Positions 25,755-35,974 of a DNA stretch of 64,000 bases are shown one piece after another. The notes beneath the pieces were generated by a model. That model was not told the DNA's origin, made no database searches, and saw only the letters and a program-made list of their open reading frames with translations. Position numbers and translations under genes: made by a program. How positions within the stretch are numbered: the first letter of the stretch is position 1; each line of letters starts with the position of its first letter. The DNA is from Lactobacillus colini (GTDB lineage: Bacteria; Bacillota; Bacilli; Lactobacillales; Lactobacillaceae). Where the stretch lies: contig NZ_JAGGLU010000004.1 of assembly GCF_017874575.1 (NCBI RefSeq), forward strand, positions 62,001 through 126,000, read 5' to 3'.

Positions 25755-28543
25755 TATTCTTCAAAACCTTCTTTAACTGCCTCAGGATAATTGACAGCAA
25801 CGATTTGAGCACAACGTTTACACAATTCTGGGAATCTTGCATCAGCACCAACATCAGTAGTGGTTCTTCTACATCTTGGACAAACTTCACCCTCTGCATG
25901 TTTAACTACAATGGCGCCGCTTGCAAATTTTTCTGCATTTTCAGGTGCTTGATTGTCAGAAATAGTTAATTCAGAAACAATCAAAATTTGACGAATATTA
26001 GCATTTAACTTGTCAATTAAGTTCTTAACTTCCTCAGTTGGATAGATAGTTACATGTGCTTCAAATGACTTACCAATAATCTTCTCATTACGAGCATTTT
26101 CTAGAGCCTTCAAGACATCTGAACGTAACTTCATGAAATCTTTCCAGTTTTCTAAAAGGTCTTCTTCATTATCAAAGTGTGTAACTGTTGGCATATTAGC
26201 TAGTTGAACGTAATCTTCGGATTCCTTTAAATAGCCCCAAACTTCTTCCATAGTATGTGGCAAAATTGGTGTCATTAACTTAGTCAACTTGACTAAGACG
26301 TCATAAATAACTGTTTGCATTGAGCGACGTGACTTACTGTCTTCGCCATCAATATAAAGAATATCCTTTGCAAAATCAAGATAGAAAGCTGATAGATCGT
26401 TGGAAATAAAGCTAAATACCTTTTTATATACACTATTGAAGTCAAAGCTGTCATATGCCTTTAATACTTCTGCAATCAAGTAATTAAGTTTAACTTCCAT
26501 ATATTGATCTACACTTGCCATGTCTTCGTATGAAACACTATTGTTCTTAGGATCAAAATCACTAGTATTAGCCAACATATAACGCATAGTATTCCTGATC
26601 TTACGATAGCTTTCTGCAGCTTGTCGTAAAATATCTTGAGATACAGCAACATCAGAAGTAGTATCAGCACCAGCAACCCATAGACGAATAATCTCTGCTC
26701 CCATTTGTTTAATAACATCATTAGGTGAAATTACATTACCTAGGGATTTACTCATCTTGTGACCTTTATCATCTAAAACAAATCCTTGTGAAAGAATTTG
26801 TTTATATGGTGCTTGACCAGTTACAGCGACTGAAGTAATTAAGCTTGAATTAAACCAGCCACGGTATTGATCACTACCTTCAAGATACAAATCAGCTGGG
26901 AAACTTAATCCATTGCGGAGTTTCATTACTCCAGACCATGATGTACCAGAATCAAACCAAACATCTAAAATATCGGTTTCTTTTTTGAATTTACCATTTG
27001 GTGAATGTTCAGATGTGAAGCCCTCCGGCAATAATTCCTTAGCAGTGTGGGTATACCATGCATTAGAACCTTCTTTTTCAAAGATTTTAGCAATGTGTTC
27101 AATAGTTTCTGGCGAAACGATTGCAGTTCCATCTTCAGCATAAAAAATTGGAAGAGGGACACCCCAAGCACGCTGACGTGAAATTACCCAATCGCCACGA
27201 TCCTTAATCATATTGTAAAGTCTTGTTTTACCCCACTCTGGAATAAAGTTAGTATTTTGAATTTGATCCAAAATTTGGTCGCGGAACTTAGAAATAGAAG
27301 CGAACCATTGTGTAGTTGCCCGGTAAATAACAGGCTTCTTAGTACGCCAATCATGTGGGTATGAGTGAGTAAAGAAGCTAAGTTTTAATAAAGCTCCAAC
27401 TTTTTCAAGTTTTTCACTGACCACTTTATTAGCATCGTCATAGAACATACCAACTAAATCAGGATCAGGTATTTCTTTAGTAAAGCGTCCTTGAGCATCC
27501 ATTGGACTAAATACTGGTAAGCCGTAACGTTGAGCTACATTGTAGTCATCTTCACCAAAACCACTAGCAGTATGAACTAAACCGGTACCATCATCAGCGG
27601 TTACGTGCAAAGCATTCATTACTAAACTATCTTGATCATAAAGTGGATGCTTAGCAACCATGCGATCCATTTCTGAACCGCGTAGATGTTGAACTACCTT
27701 ATAATTCTTCCAGTCCAAATCTTCAGCTACCGCATTTAGGCGATCAGAGCCCACCACATAACGCTTATCTCCTACTTCAACTACAGAATAATCAAATTGA
27801 GGATTTACAGTTATACCTTGATTAGAAGGAATAGTCCACGGAGTAGTTGTCCAAATTACAAAGTATGTATTCTTTTCATCTAGAATTCCCTTGCCATTCT
27901 TAACGGGGAAAGCAATGTAGATAGATGGTGATTTTACATCATGGTACTCCACTTCTGCTTCAGCTAAAGTAGATTCGCTTGACCATGACCAGTAAACAGG
28001 CTTTTTACCCTTATAGATATAGCCCTTTTCAAACATCTTACCAAATACTCTAATTTCTTCAGCTTCAAATTCAGGCTGTAAAGTAATGTAGGGATGCTTC
28101 CAATCAGCCATTACACCCAAGCGCTTAAAATCAGCCATTTGCTTTTCAATTTGTTCTTCGGCAAATTGACGACATAATTCACGATACTTAGCCCGATCCA
28201 TAGTCTTGCGATCAATGCCGTTTTTAGCTAATTGTTGTTCTACTGGCAAGCCATGTGTATCCCAGCCAGGAACATAAGGTGCATAATAGCCATTCATATT
28301 CTTATAACGAACGATAATATCCTTAGAAATCTTGTTTAAGGAGTGCCCCATATGGATATTACCATTTGCAAATGGAGGACCATCGTGTAAGTCAAAGCGA
28401 GGCTTACCTTCGTTTAATTTTAATCGTTGTTCATATAAGTCATTGTCTTCCCATTCTTTTTGCCACTGTGCTTCACGGACTGGGAGATTGCCGCGCATTT
28501 TAAACTTGGTCTTGCCCAAATTCAAAGTATCTTTAACTTTCAT
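25754..28543 (-). CDS. ileS: Isoleucyl-tRNA synthetase
   Basis: Class I synthetase that charges tRNA-Ile and edits valine. At 929 residues it has standard bacterial length. Motifs are HMGH at about 64-67, [14 protein letters not shown] in the editing/catalytic core, KMSKS near 600, and the C-terminal zinc site CPRC...CKRC near 885-910. It is preceded by a T-box leader with terminator, so expression should rise when tRNA-Ile is uncharged. It follows divIVA, as in many lactobacilli. Confidence 0.98.
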   Translation of the reverse strand: MKVKDTLNLGKTKFKMRGNLPVREAQWQKEWEDNDLYEQRLKLNEGKPRFDLHDGPPFANGNIHMGHSLNKISKDIIVRYKNMNGYYAPYVPGWDTHGLPVEQQLAKNGIDRKTMDRAKYRELCRQFAEEQIEKQMADFKRLGVMADWKHPYITLQPEFEAEEIRVFGKMFEKGYIYKGKKPVYWSWSSESTLAEAEVEYHDVKSPSIYIAFPVKNGKGILDEKNTYFVIWTTTPWTIPSNQGITVNPQFDYSVVEVGDKRYVVGSDRLNAVAEDLDWKNYKVVQHLRGSEMDRMVAKHPLYDQDSLVMNALHVTADDGTGLVHTASGFGEDDYNVAQRYGLPVFSPMDAQGRFTKEIPDPDLVGMFYDDANKVVSEKLEKVGALLKLSFFTHSYPHDWRTKKPVIYRATTQWFASISKFRDQILDQIQNTNFIPEWGKTRLYNMIKDRGDWVISRQRAWGVPLPIFYAEDGTAIVSPETIEHIAKIFEKEGSNAWYTHTAKELLPEGFTSEHSPNGKFKKETDILDVWFDSGTSWSGVMKLRNGLSFPADLYLEGSDQYRGWFNSSLITSVAVTGQAPYKQILSQGFVLDDKGHKMSKSLGNVISPNDVIKQMGAEIIRLWVAGADTTSDVAVSQDILRQAAESYRKIRNTMRYMLANTSDFDPKNNSVSYEDMASVDQYMEVKLNYLIAEVLKAYDSFDFNSVYKKVFSFISNDLSAFYLDFAKDILYIDGEDSKSRRSMQTVIYDVLVKLTKLMTPILPHTMEEVWGYLKESEDYVQLANMPTVTHFDNEEDLLENWKDFMKLRSDVLKALENARNEKIIGKSFEAHVTIYPTEEVKNLIDKLNANIRQILIVSELTISDNQAPENAEKFASGAIVVKHAEGEVCPRCRRTTTDVGADARFPELCKRCAQIVAVNYPEAVKEGFEE

Positions 28544-28560
28544 ATTTTTCCTTTCTAAAA

Positions 28561-28750
28561 TAAAAAAAGCTCCTCCCTACTAGGGCGAAGCTAAAAGTTC
28601 GTGGTACCACCTAAATTGAACATCTCTGTTCCACTTAACTTCATGTATCGTATGAAAAACGTTTAAATCCATTGGCAGCTGATCAACTTTCAACATTGTT
28701 AATCTTTCACCATCTATTAACTCGCTAAATTGTCTACTTGTTTTACTGTC
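28561..28750 (-). ncRNA. T-box leader of ileS
   Basis: The T-box core AGGTGGTACCACG lies at 28600-28612 on minus. It is followed by a terminator hairpin (arms around 28570-28580 and 28582-28592) and seven T residues at 28562-28568. A candidate isoleucine specifier ATC lies at 28681-28683 on minus. The 5' end is approximate; no convincing promoter of its own is visible, so transcription may come from the division operon. Confidence 0.9.
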
Positions 28751-28759
28751 GATTTAAAA

Positions 28760-29623
28760 TTAATTGTTATCATCAGAATCATCATCTGGAAAGATGATAG
28801 TCGGTCCATTATTATCAGAGGACCTTAACTTAGATTCTCTCTCATCTCTATTAACTGAAGTAGTAGTATTATTACTACTATCTCCAATTAAAATTTTAGG
28901 TCCATCAGAATCATCTAAACCTGAATCAGATTTTACTTCATTTGGGGTAGTTTTGTCAATTTCTTCGGGATTATTTTCTTCATCAGCAGCTACTGCATCA
29001 TCCTCAGCAGCAATTTCCTCATCATCAAGATCCATTATCTCACTATCATCATCTACCGCAATTGGCTGCGATCCATCTGCAGGATATAATCTTGACCGAC
29101 CATAATATTCATCTAGTTGTTGTTGCCAAGTGTCATCATTTAAACCATCTAATTCATCTTGGAGTTTAATTTGAATTTCTTGTCTAAATGAAGCAACTTG
29201 TTGCTTTAATAATTCATAATCTTTACTCAAAGTACTATACTGTTGTTTAATATCATCATTGTACTTGCCAGCTGAGTCTCTTGCCTTACTTAAAATTTCA
29301 TCTGCCTCTTTTTGAGCACTTTCTTTAATTTCCTTTGCTTCTTGATTAGCTTGTTTCTGCAGTGTATCCGCATGTTGTTGAGCAGAAATTAGAGACTGAT
29401 TCAATGATTCTTTAATTTTATTGTATTCTGAAACTTGATTTCTTAAAGCTTCATTTTCACTTTTTAAAGAGCTATTTTCATTCTTTAAATCGGAATTTTC
29501 ATCTAAGACATCACCATATTCATTGACAATTTGATCTAAAAATTTATCTACTTCTTCTTCATCATAGCCCTTAAACTTTTTTTCAAAGACTTTATCATGA
29601 ATCTCCATTGGTGTTAAAACCAT
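28760..29623 (-). CDS. divIVA: Cell division/polarity protein DivIVA
   Basis: Coiled-coil protein that recognises curved membrane at the septum and poles. The N-terminal lipid-binding domain (LTPMEIHDKVFEKKFKGYDE) is intact, followed by coiled coil to about residue 165 rich in Gln, Glu and Lys. A long acidic, disordered tail rich in Asp and Asn (about 175-287) makes the 287-residue protein longer than the Bacillus form. It is the last gene of the division cluster before the ileS leader. Confidence 0.95.
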   Translation of the reverse strand: MVLTPMEIHDKVFEKKFKGYDEEEVDKFLDQIVNEYGDVLDENSDLKNENSSLKSENEALRNQVSEYNKIKESLNQSLISAQQHADTLQKQANQEAKEIKESAQKEADEILSKARDSAGKYNDDIKQQYSTLSKDYELLKQQVASFRQEIQIKLQDELDGLNDDTWQQQLDEYYGRSRLYPADGSQPIAVDDDSEIMDLDDEEIAAEDDAVAADEENNPEEIDKTTPNEVKSDSGLDDSDGPKILIGDSSNNTTTSVNRDERESKLRSSDNNGPTIIFPDDDSDDNN

Positions 29624-29627
29624 AATT

Positions 29628-30428
29628 TCACCTTTTCTTTGACTGCCAAATTTTATAAATAATCTTCATTTTACCTTTTTTAGTAGCAATAATATCTAAA
29701 ATTTTGATACGTCCGAAGTGTTGAATACTCAATACGTCGCCTATATTGATAATTATATGCGATTCTACCGCATCATGCCAATTTAATTTAATGTTATTAT
29801 TAGCAAGTGCCGTTTTTACTTGGCTACGACTTAAATTAGTCACTGCACTAACAACAGTATCTAAACGCATCGACACACTAATTGCTTCTTTTTCTTGACT
29901 ATCATCTTTAACTTGCAAAATATGTTGAGAGTCAATCTTTTTTATTTTTACTTTAGTGCGACCAATTTTAGTTATTTGTTCAGCAAAAAAGTTAGTCAAT
30001 TCTTTTTTTACAAAAAACTGCCACTTACCTTCTCCATCAGAAATAATATCTCCAAAAGTATTAATCTCAACCCCTAAATTCGTCAATACACCTAGAATTT
30101 GACTATGTGTTATCGTATCCCACTTTTGGTTATATTCAATTTCTAAGCATACAATTTCAAAGTCTTGGACACTATAAGGCGTCGTCCAATCACAAAGAAA
30201 TAATCTTTTTTTCTCAGCTTTATCATAGCCGCCATATTCATATACTTGGCCGTAGCCACCGACAATTTCTTTAAAAATATATTCTTCTCTAGGATTTAAA
30301 AAATCAGTCAATATTGGTTCATTTTGAAATAAAAATCTATTAAAAAAACCGACGTAACGATCTACAATCGGTTTTTCTTTGATGTCAAAATGCTGATAAA
30401 AACTACTTGCTTGTCTTTTTTCAATCAT
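29628..30428 (-). CDS. ylmH: YlmH-like S4-domain RNA-binding protein
   Basis: A 266-residue protein with a C-terminal S4 RNA-binding domain (VSMRLDTVVSAVTNLSRSQVKTALANNNIKLN...). The N-terminal domain is typical of YlmH, which occurs in the sepF-yggT-ylmH-divIVA cluster of Gram-positives. Related proteins bind ribosomes and have been linked to rescue of obstructed large subunits. The exact role here is inferred. It starts eight bases after yggT. Confidence 0.9.
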   Translation of the reverse strand: MIEKRQASSFYQHFDIKEKPIVDRYVGFFNRFLFQNEPILTDFLNPREEYIFKEIVGGYGQVYEYGGYDKAEKKRLFLCDWTTPYSVQDFEIVCLEIEYNQKWDTITHSQILGVLTNLGVEINTFGDIISDGEGKWQFFVKKELTNFFAEQITKIGRTKVKIKKIDSQHILQVKDDSQEKEAISVSMRLDTVVSAVTNLSRSQVKTALANNNIKLNWHDAVESHIIINIGDVLSIQHFGRIKILDIIATKKGKMKIIYKIWQSKKR

Positions 30429-30435
30429 TTTAATG

Positions 30436-30729
30436 CTAAACTACTAATCTAACTATTATTTCTGCTATCCAAACTAATATATAATTATTTATAAAATAGA
30501 TTACTAATAATGCAATTATCGGAGCAAAGCTCAATCCTGCAATTGGTGGAATAAATCTTTCAAATAAATCTAAATATGGTTGGACAATTCTAGCTAAAAT
30601 TCGACCTGGTTGCGTATCTAATAAACTAGGAATCCATGTCAACAATGTATAAATCACGATTAAAAACGCATAAACATTTAACAAAGTTGAAACTATCCTA
30701 AAAAGCCAGCCAATTATAGTCAAAATCAT
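30436..30729 (-). CDS. yggT: YggT family membrane protein
   Basis: A 97-residue integral membrane protein with two YggT-type hydrophobic blocks. The motif WIPSLLDTQPGRILARIVQPYLDLFERFIPP between them is diagnostic. The function is poorly known; it is constantly linked to sepF and divIVA (ylmG in Bacillus). The ATG overlaps the sepF stop as TAATG. Confidence 0.92.
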   Translation of the reverse strand: MILTIIGWLFRIVSTLLNVYAFLIVIYTLLTWIPSLLDTQPGRILARIVQPYLDLFERFIPPIAGLSFAPIIALLVIYFINNYILVWIAEIIVRLVV

Positions 30730-31157
30730 TATTCAATATTATCTTTCTTTTCAACTAATTCAGCAATTTTTCCATCGGTTTCAAACTTAGGAGGAGTCGC
30801 AAGAAAAATTTTATCACCTACTCGTTGAATTTCACCATTTAAAGCGTAAACAGTCCCGGTGATAAAATCAACTATTCTACGTGCTTGTGCATCATCCATA
30901 CGAGCAAAATTAATAATTACTGCTTTATTATTCAATAAATTTTGTGCAACTTCTTTGGCATCTGAGTAAACACGAGGTTCTTCTAAGACAATCTTACTAG
31001 TAGGAGTACCTGCTGAATTGATTGAAACCACATTTCCACGTCTTTCATTATTTTGAGGTGCTTCTTCATTGACGGTTTCTTCACCTGGCTCAATGTCATC
31101 TATTTCTTCATCTGAACCATCGATACCGAAAAAGCGACCTAATTTATCGAACGCCAT
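30729..31157 (-). CDS. sepF: Cell division protein SepF
   Basis: SepF binds the FtsZ tail and the membrane and aligns Z-ring filaments. The 142-residue protein starts with the amphipathic membrane-binding MAFDKLGRFFGI. An acidic linker follows, then the SepF core (IVLEEPRVYSDAKEVAQNLL, ARRIVDFITGTVYALNGEIQ). It follows ftsZ by 18 bases, the conserved Gram-positive order. Confidence 0.95.
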   Translation of the reverse strand: MAFDKLGRFFGIDGSDEEIDDIEPGEETVNEEAPQNNERRGNVVSINSAGTPTSKIVLEEPRVYSDAKEVAQNLLNNKAVIINFARMDDAQARRIVDFITGTVYALNGEIQRVGDKIFLATPPKFETDGKIAELVEKKDNIE

Positions 31158-31175
31158 AAAATTCTCCTCTCTAAA

Positions 31176-32513
31176 CTAGTTTTTACGACGATGTTTAAAG
31201 AATGGAATATCACTTGAATCGTCATCTACACTAGTTTCAATTTGTGAAATACTACTTTGTTCATCTGAACTAAATGAATCAAAACTATCTTGATCTTGTG
31301 CTTGTGGCTTTTGAATTGGCTGTTCAGGACGATTACTCTTAGCAGTATCTTGCTTCCATACACTAGTTGGATCTAATAATGCATCAGAATTATCAACTGC
31401 TCTACTTTCTTCATGCTCAACTGGTTGAGTAGGTGCTTGGTCCTGCTTAACCGGAGCTACCTTGTCAGCAGATGAATTATCGGCTGAATCAGCAGGAGTA
31501 GTTGAAGTACGTCTAGCAGGACGGCGCATTGGCTGGCGAGAAGCTTCTTCTTCAACCTTAGAATCAATACCGGTTGCAATTACAGTAACAACCACTTCAT
31601 CACCTAAGTTTGCATTTATTGAAGTACCAAAGATAATGTTGACTCCATCACCAGCAGCTTTAGATACGATATCAGAAGCATCTTGAGCCTCAAACAAGGT
31701 TAGATCTGGTCCACCTGTAATGTTGAGTAAGACTTGTTTAGCACCGTCAATAGAAACTTCTAATAATGGTGAAGAAATAGCAAGTTTAGTTGCTTCAACA
31801 GTCCTATTTTCACCACTAGCACGACCGATTCCCATTAGCGCAGCACCCTGGTTTTCCATAACTGTCTTAACGTCAGCAAAGTCCAAGTTAACGTAGTCAG
31901 TTGAAGTAATCAGGTCAGAAATACCTTGTACACCTTGGCGTAATACATTATCTGCTTCTTTAAATGCATCCATCATTGGGGTCTTTTTATCAACCATTTC
32001 AAGCAATCTGTTATTAGCAATAATAACCAAAGTATCTACATATTGTTTTAATTGGCTAATTCCTTCAGCTGCATTCTTTGATCTCTTAGGACCCTCAAAA
32101 GTAAATGGACGAGTTACAACACCAACTGTTAAAGCACCAGTCTCGCGTGCAATTTTAGCAATGACCGGTGCTGCGCCAGTACCAGTACCACCACCCATTC
32201 CGGCAGTAATAAAGATCATATCTGCGCCCTTCAAAGAGTCTTCAATTGTTTGCTGACTTTCCTCAGCAGCCTTTTGCCCAACTTCAGGGTGAGAACCTGC
32301 ACCTAATCCTCTAGTCAATTTAGGTCCAAGTTGAATCTTATTCTCAGCCTTATTACTATTTAATGCTTGTACATCAGTGTTAGCCGCAATAAAGGATACT
32401 CCTTGTACACCTTCATCAATCATACGGTTAACAGCGTTACCACCTGCACCACCAACACCGATTACTTTAATGACTGCATTTTTATTGTCATCAGAATCGA
32501 AAGTAAAATCCAT
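31176..32513 (-). CDS. ftsZ: Cell division GTPase FtsZ
   Basis: Tubulin homologue that forms the Z ring. The tubulin signature GGGTGTG is at about 107-113. The N-terminus ([16 protein letters not shown]) and the T7 loop region are canonical. The C-terminal linker is long (about residues 320-430), rich in Ser, Asp and Gln. The protein ends in a basic-hydrophobic tail ([11 protein letters not shown]) that is the docking site for FtsA, SepF and EzrA, all of which are encoded in this window. Confidence 0.98.
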   Translation of the reverse strand: MDFTFDSDDNKNAVIKVIGVGGAGGNAVNRMIDEGVQGVSFIAANTDVQALNSNKAENKIQLGPKLTRGLGAGSHPEVGQKAAEESQQTIEDSLKGADMIFITAGMGGGTGTGAAPVIAKIARETGALTVGVVTRPFTFEGPKRSKNAAEGISQLKQYVDTLVIIANNRLLEMVDKKTPMMDAFKEADNVLRQGVQGISDLITSTDYVNLDFADVKTVMENQGAALMGIGRASGENRTVEATKLAISSPLLEVSIDGAKQVLLNITGGPDLTLFEAQDASDIVSKAAGDGVNIIFGTSINANLGDEVVVTVIATGIDSKVEEEASRQPMRRPARRTSTTPADSADNSSADKVAPVKQDQAPTQPVEHEESRAVDNSDALLDPTSVWKQDTAKSNRPEQPIQKPQAQDQDSFDSFSSDEQSSISQIETSVDDDSSDIPFFKHRRKN

Positions 32514-32528
32514 TACTAAACCACCTTA

Positions 32529-33911
32529 TTAATCAAAGAACTTTTTAAAGAATTCTTTGAATCCTTTTTTGTTATCTTTTTTAGTCTTTTTAACACCTTC
32601 ATCCGTCATTCTCGGATTAACAGATGCCACCTTGTTATTATTATAATCTTCTTTTTCGACTATTTCACTACTAGTTGCCTGACTTTTGAAAAACTTGTTT
32701 TCTCTAGGTTCTGAGTCCGATGTATGAGGAACTGCCGGCAATACATCTCCACCATAAATTACACTATTTACCAAATAATCAATATCATCTAAGTTATAAG
32801 CATAATTTACTACACCAAAGCCTGCGGTATACATCGGATTACGTAATCCCATTTGATCAGGCTGAAAGATTCTAGTCTTTATGTTAAAGCTACTCTTAAC
32901 TAAATCGTCTATTCCTTGCAAGGCACTTGTGCCACCAGTAATCACAACGCCACCTGGGAGCGTGAAGGCATCATGGTCATTCAAGCCCTTCCCTACACGA
33001 GTAAGAATCTGATCAATACGTGCATTAATTATTTCACTAAGATATTCTTCATCAATCATCTTAGGAGCACTTTCACCAACAACCTTAACTGGAAATTGAT
33101 TATCAGCAGACGTTAACTCTGGATCAGAGTAGCCGAATTCAATTTTTATTTTCTCAGCTTCCTTGCGAGATGTATTCAAAACTGCAGAAATATCATTGGT
33201 AATATCGATACCACCTTCTAAATCAATCGTAGCGTATTTAATCTTGTTTTCATGAATGACTGTTGCAGTAGTCGTTCCGCCACCTAAATCTAGAATAATT
33301 GCACCAAATGTCCTCTCTCCTTCATCTAAAGCGATGCTTGCAATCGCTAAAGGAGTTGGTACGAAGAAGTTATTTTGATATCCTGTTTTTTCAATAGCTT
33401 TACGAATATTATGTAAATCAGCAGTTGGTGCAGTCAGTAAAATACCATGCACCTCTAAAGAATGCGCTATCATTTTGCGCGGATCATCAACATCAGTTCT
33501 GCCATCAATTAAAAACTTACTTGGCAAGAATGCAATTGGCTGCCTGCCATCCTTCAATGCAGCGCTAATAGCAGCTGATAAGACACGCTTAACATCATTA
33601 TCGCCTACTTCTTGACCTTGCTCGCCAATATTAATTAATCCAGTAGCATTTTCGAGTTGCAACAAGCCCACAGGAATCCCTGTTACAATTCTAGAAATCT
33701 TAGAATTAGTTTTTTGTGCTACTTTTTTTAATGCTCCAGAAATACTAGCCGCTGTTTCATCAATATCAACAATCTTACCATGTCGCATACCTGAAGTGGG
33801 TTCATTGGCAGCACCAATTATGCGTAATTCTTTTGATGAAGTATCGGCTACAACAGCTTTTACACTTGTTGTGCCTATATCTAGGCCAACAAGTAAATTC
33901 GATTTATTCAA
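32529..33911 (-). CDS. ftsA: Cell division protein FtsA
   Basis: Actin-like protein that tethers FtsZ to the membrane. Phosphate-binding motifs are LVGLDIGTTSVKAVVAD near the start and AIILDLGGGTTTATVIHENK; the membrane-targeting amphipathic helix is the basic, Phe-rich C-terminus (KKGFKEFFKKFFD). The start codon is TTG at 33911, seven bases after GGGGG. A possible promoter with extended -10 lies upstream. Confidence 0.96.
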   Translation of the reverse strand: MNKSNLLVGLDIGTTSVKAVVADTSSKELRIIGAANEPTSGMRHGKIVDIDETAASISGALKKVAQKTNSKISRIVTGIPVGLLQLENATGLINIGEQGQEVGDNDVKRVLSAAISAALKDGRQPIAFLPSKFLIDGRTDVDDPRKMIAHSLEVHGILLTAPTADLHNIRKAIEKTGYQNNFFVPTPLAIASIALDEGERTFGAIILDLGGGTTTATVIHENKIKYATIDLEGGIDITNDISAVLNTSRKEAEKIKIEFGYSDPELTSADNQFPVKVVGESAPKMIDEEYLSEIINARIDQILTRVGKGLNDHDAFTLPGGVVITGGTSALQGIDDLVKSSFNIKTRIFQPDQMGLRNPMYTAGFGVVNYAYNLDDIDYLVNSVIYGGDVLPAVPHTSDSEPRENKFFKSQATSSEIVEKEDYNNNKVASVNPRMTDEGVKKTKKDNKKGFKEFFKKFFD

Positions 33912-33946
33912 GACAATGCCCCCAAAAAAATATATCTTTATTTAAG

Positions 33947-33952
33947 ATTTTA
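33947..33952 (-). promoter_or_regulatory. Possible internal promoter before ftsA-ftsZ
   Basis: TAAAAT at 33947-33952 on minus, preceded by TGT as an extended -10; no good -35 is seen. Internal promoters before ftsA are common, but this is a weak sequence call. Confidence 0.35.
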
Positions 33953-33983
33953 ACATAACACTTATACTTGCGTATAGTTAAAG

Positions 33984-34847
33984 TTAACCTGTTAAACCAG
34001 CTAATTTCTTTTCTTTATCGGTCATCTCACGACTAAAGGCTCCAATTTCAAAGTCAATGACCGATGGTTTCTTTAGTTGTTCTTTAATAGGGATGTAATA
34101 CTTATTCATTTTATCAATAATAGTAGAAACATTACCAATAACTATATTATTATCTTTCATCACCAAAATAATTTGTGTTGACCGTTCAGTATTACCGTCA
34201 ATCATCTTTACTTTGTTTTTAATACTTTCCGATAAGTGTGAATAAATTTTTAAATCTTCTATCAATTGATAATGACTACTATAACCCTCAAATATTGGTT
34301 TAGAATGATCAATTTTTGAAGTTGAAACATAATGAGTACTCAATTTCCCATCAGACAAAATTTGGCGATAACCATCTTTTTCATGAACATAACCAATTGC
34401 GGGTCGTTGCTTTATTTGGATCACTAAATTATTCATACTTCTTACATGAAAACCGACACTTTTTACTTCTGGAAAATATTTCTTTAACTTATCATTATAT
34501 TTATTTTTATTAAAAAGAGTTGATATAACTTTGTCTTGCGCTGTAATGCCAGTAACTTTAACAATTTGATTACTATTTATTTCACTTGCTCCTAAAACTC
34601 TAACACTCTTTACATTGGAAATAGGAGAAATAAAATAACCTAAAACAAGAATAAAACCTAGCGAAACAAAAATAATTAGACCTAATCTTGTTAAAAGCGC
34701 CCGTCGTCTTTCAGCCTGTAATTTTTTTAGTGAGGCAGAGACCTTCTTCTTTCTCCCATTAGGAGATTTATGCTGATAATCAAGCCATCCCGATATTTCC
34801 TTTTTGGGATTTTTCCTTGTTATATTTTTGTTAGCCAATTGCCTCAC
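33984..34847 (-). CDS. divIB: Cell division protein DivIB/FtsQ
   Basis: Single-pass septal protein working with FtsL and DivIC. The 287 residues comprise a basic cytoplasmic N-terminus (about 1-50), a membrane span near 55-72 (LTRLGLIIFVSLGFILVLGYF), the POTRA domain starting ISPISNVKSVRVLGAS, and the extracellular beta domain. It sits between murG and ftsA, the standard order. The acidic tail found in some homologues is short. Confidence 0.93.
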   Translation of the reverse strand: MRQLANKNITRKNPKKEISGWLDYQHKSPNGRKKKVSASLKKLQAERRRALLTRLGLIIFVSLGFILVLGYFISPISNVKSVRVLGASEINSNQIVKVTGITAQDKVISTLFNKNKYNDKLKKYFPEVKSVGFHVRSMNNLVIQIKQRPAIGYVHEKDGYRQILSDGKLSTHYVSTSKIDHSKPIFEGYSSHYQLIEDLKIYSHLSESIKNKVKMIDGNTERSTQIILVMKDNNIVIGNVSTIIDKMNKYYIPIKEQLKKPSVIDFEIGAFSREMTDKEKKLAGLTG

Positions 34848-34854
34848 CTACCTT

Positions 34855-35973
34855 TTAGTTTTCTTTACTTGCGATTAAATCTTGCATTACCTTTATTACT
34901 TGATCAGAAGCATCAGGAACTCCCATTTTTTTAGATGCTACACTCATCTTTTTAGCATATTCAGTATCAAGTAATATATGATCTATTGACGAAACGAAAT
35001 TATTGGGATTCAAGTCATTTTCTGCAATAACTAAAGCACCACCAGCCTTCTCCATGTCTAGTGCATTCTTCATTTGATGATTATGAGTAACATTAGGACT
35101 TGGAATTAATATAACTGGGACTCCTAATGCAGTAAATTCTGCTAAGCTCGTTGCACCTGAGCGAGAAACTACACAAGTCATTTGTGGTAATAAGCCGGGC
35201 ATGTTCTCAATATATGGCACCACTTTAATATTATCGCCTAATACTTGATTGGCAAGGCGTTGTTTAATGCCTTCATAATATAATTGACCTGTTGCCCAGA
35301 TTATTTGATAAGGCTTAATTTCTAATTCCGGTAAAGATTTTTCAACAATATTATTAATTGCTAAGGCACCCCTTGAGCCACCAAAAATGAGAATAGTTGA
35401 TACTTGTGGATCTAATCCCCATTTTTTTTGAATATCAACTTTTTCTGCATTGAGCCCTAAAACTTGTTGAGAGCGAGGATTACCTGTCTTAACTAGTTTT
35501 TTCTTTTCAGAAAACTGTTGAGCCGCATCATCAAATGTATAGCATATTTTATTCACATAATGACCCAAAAACTTATTTGCTAAACCAACTACGGAATTAG
35601 ACTCATGAATGACTGTTGGAATATGCATCTTAGCCGCTTCATAAACAATCGCCCCAGAAACATAACCACCAGTTCCGAAAACTATATCTGGTTTAAAATC
35701 TCTAATAATCTGCTTTGCCTGCTTAGTAGCTTTGATAAATAAATCTATCGTTTCAAAATTTTTTAAAATATGTCGTCTATCAAAGCCCTGAATCTTTAAG
35801 GTCTTAAATGGAACTCCTGCTGCAGGAACGATTTTAGATTCTAACCCTTTTTGTGTTCCTACAAAAAGAATGTCATTATCAGTAACTAACTTACGCTCTT
35901 TAAGACGCTCAATTAACGCCATAATTGGATAAATGTGACCGCCAGTACCGCCACCAGAAAAAATAATTCTCAT
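34855..35973 (-). CDS. murG: UDP-GlcNAc:lipid I N-acetylglucosaminyltransferase MurG
   Basis: Converts lipid I to lipid II on the inner face of the membrane. The N-terminal GGGTGGHIYPIMALIERL, the HESNSVVGLANK segment, LIFGGSRGALAIN and the C-terminal VVSRSGATSLAEF with HNHQMKNA are canonical. It starts one base after murD. Confidence 0.98.
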   Translation of the reverse strand: MRIIFSGGGTGGHIYPIMALIERLKERKLVTDNDILFVGTQKGLESKIVPAAGVPFKTLKIQGFDRRHILKNFETIDLFIKATKQAKQIIRDFKPDIVFGTGGYVSGAIVYEAAKMHIPTVIHESNSVVGLANKFLGHYVNKICYTFDDAAQQFSEKKKLVKTGNPRSQQVLGLNAEKVDIQKKWGLDPQVSTILIFGGSRGALAINNIVEKSLPELEIKPYQIIWATGQLYYEGIKQRLANQVLGDNIKVVPYIENMPGLLPQMTCVVSRSGATSLAEFTALGVPVILIPSPNVTHNHQMKNALDMEKAGGALVIAENDLNPNNFVSSIDHILLDTEYAKKMSVASKKMGVPDASDQVIKVMQDLIASKEN

Positions 35974-35974
35974 T

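Noticed and set aside
28741-28800. Promoter for the ileS T-box
   Set aside because: Only poor -35 and -10 matches within the AT-rich end of divIVA; left unassigned.
28764-29105. Ser-rich frame antisense to the divIVA tail
   Set aside because: It is produced by the Asp/Asn-rich repetitive tail of divIVA; no start signals.
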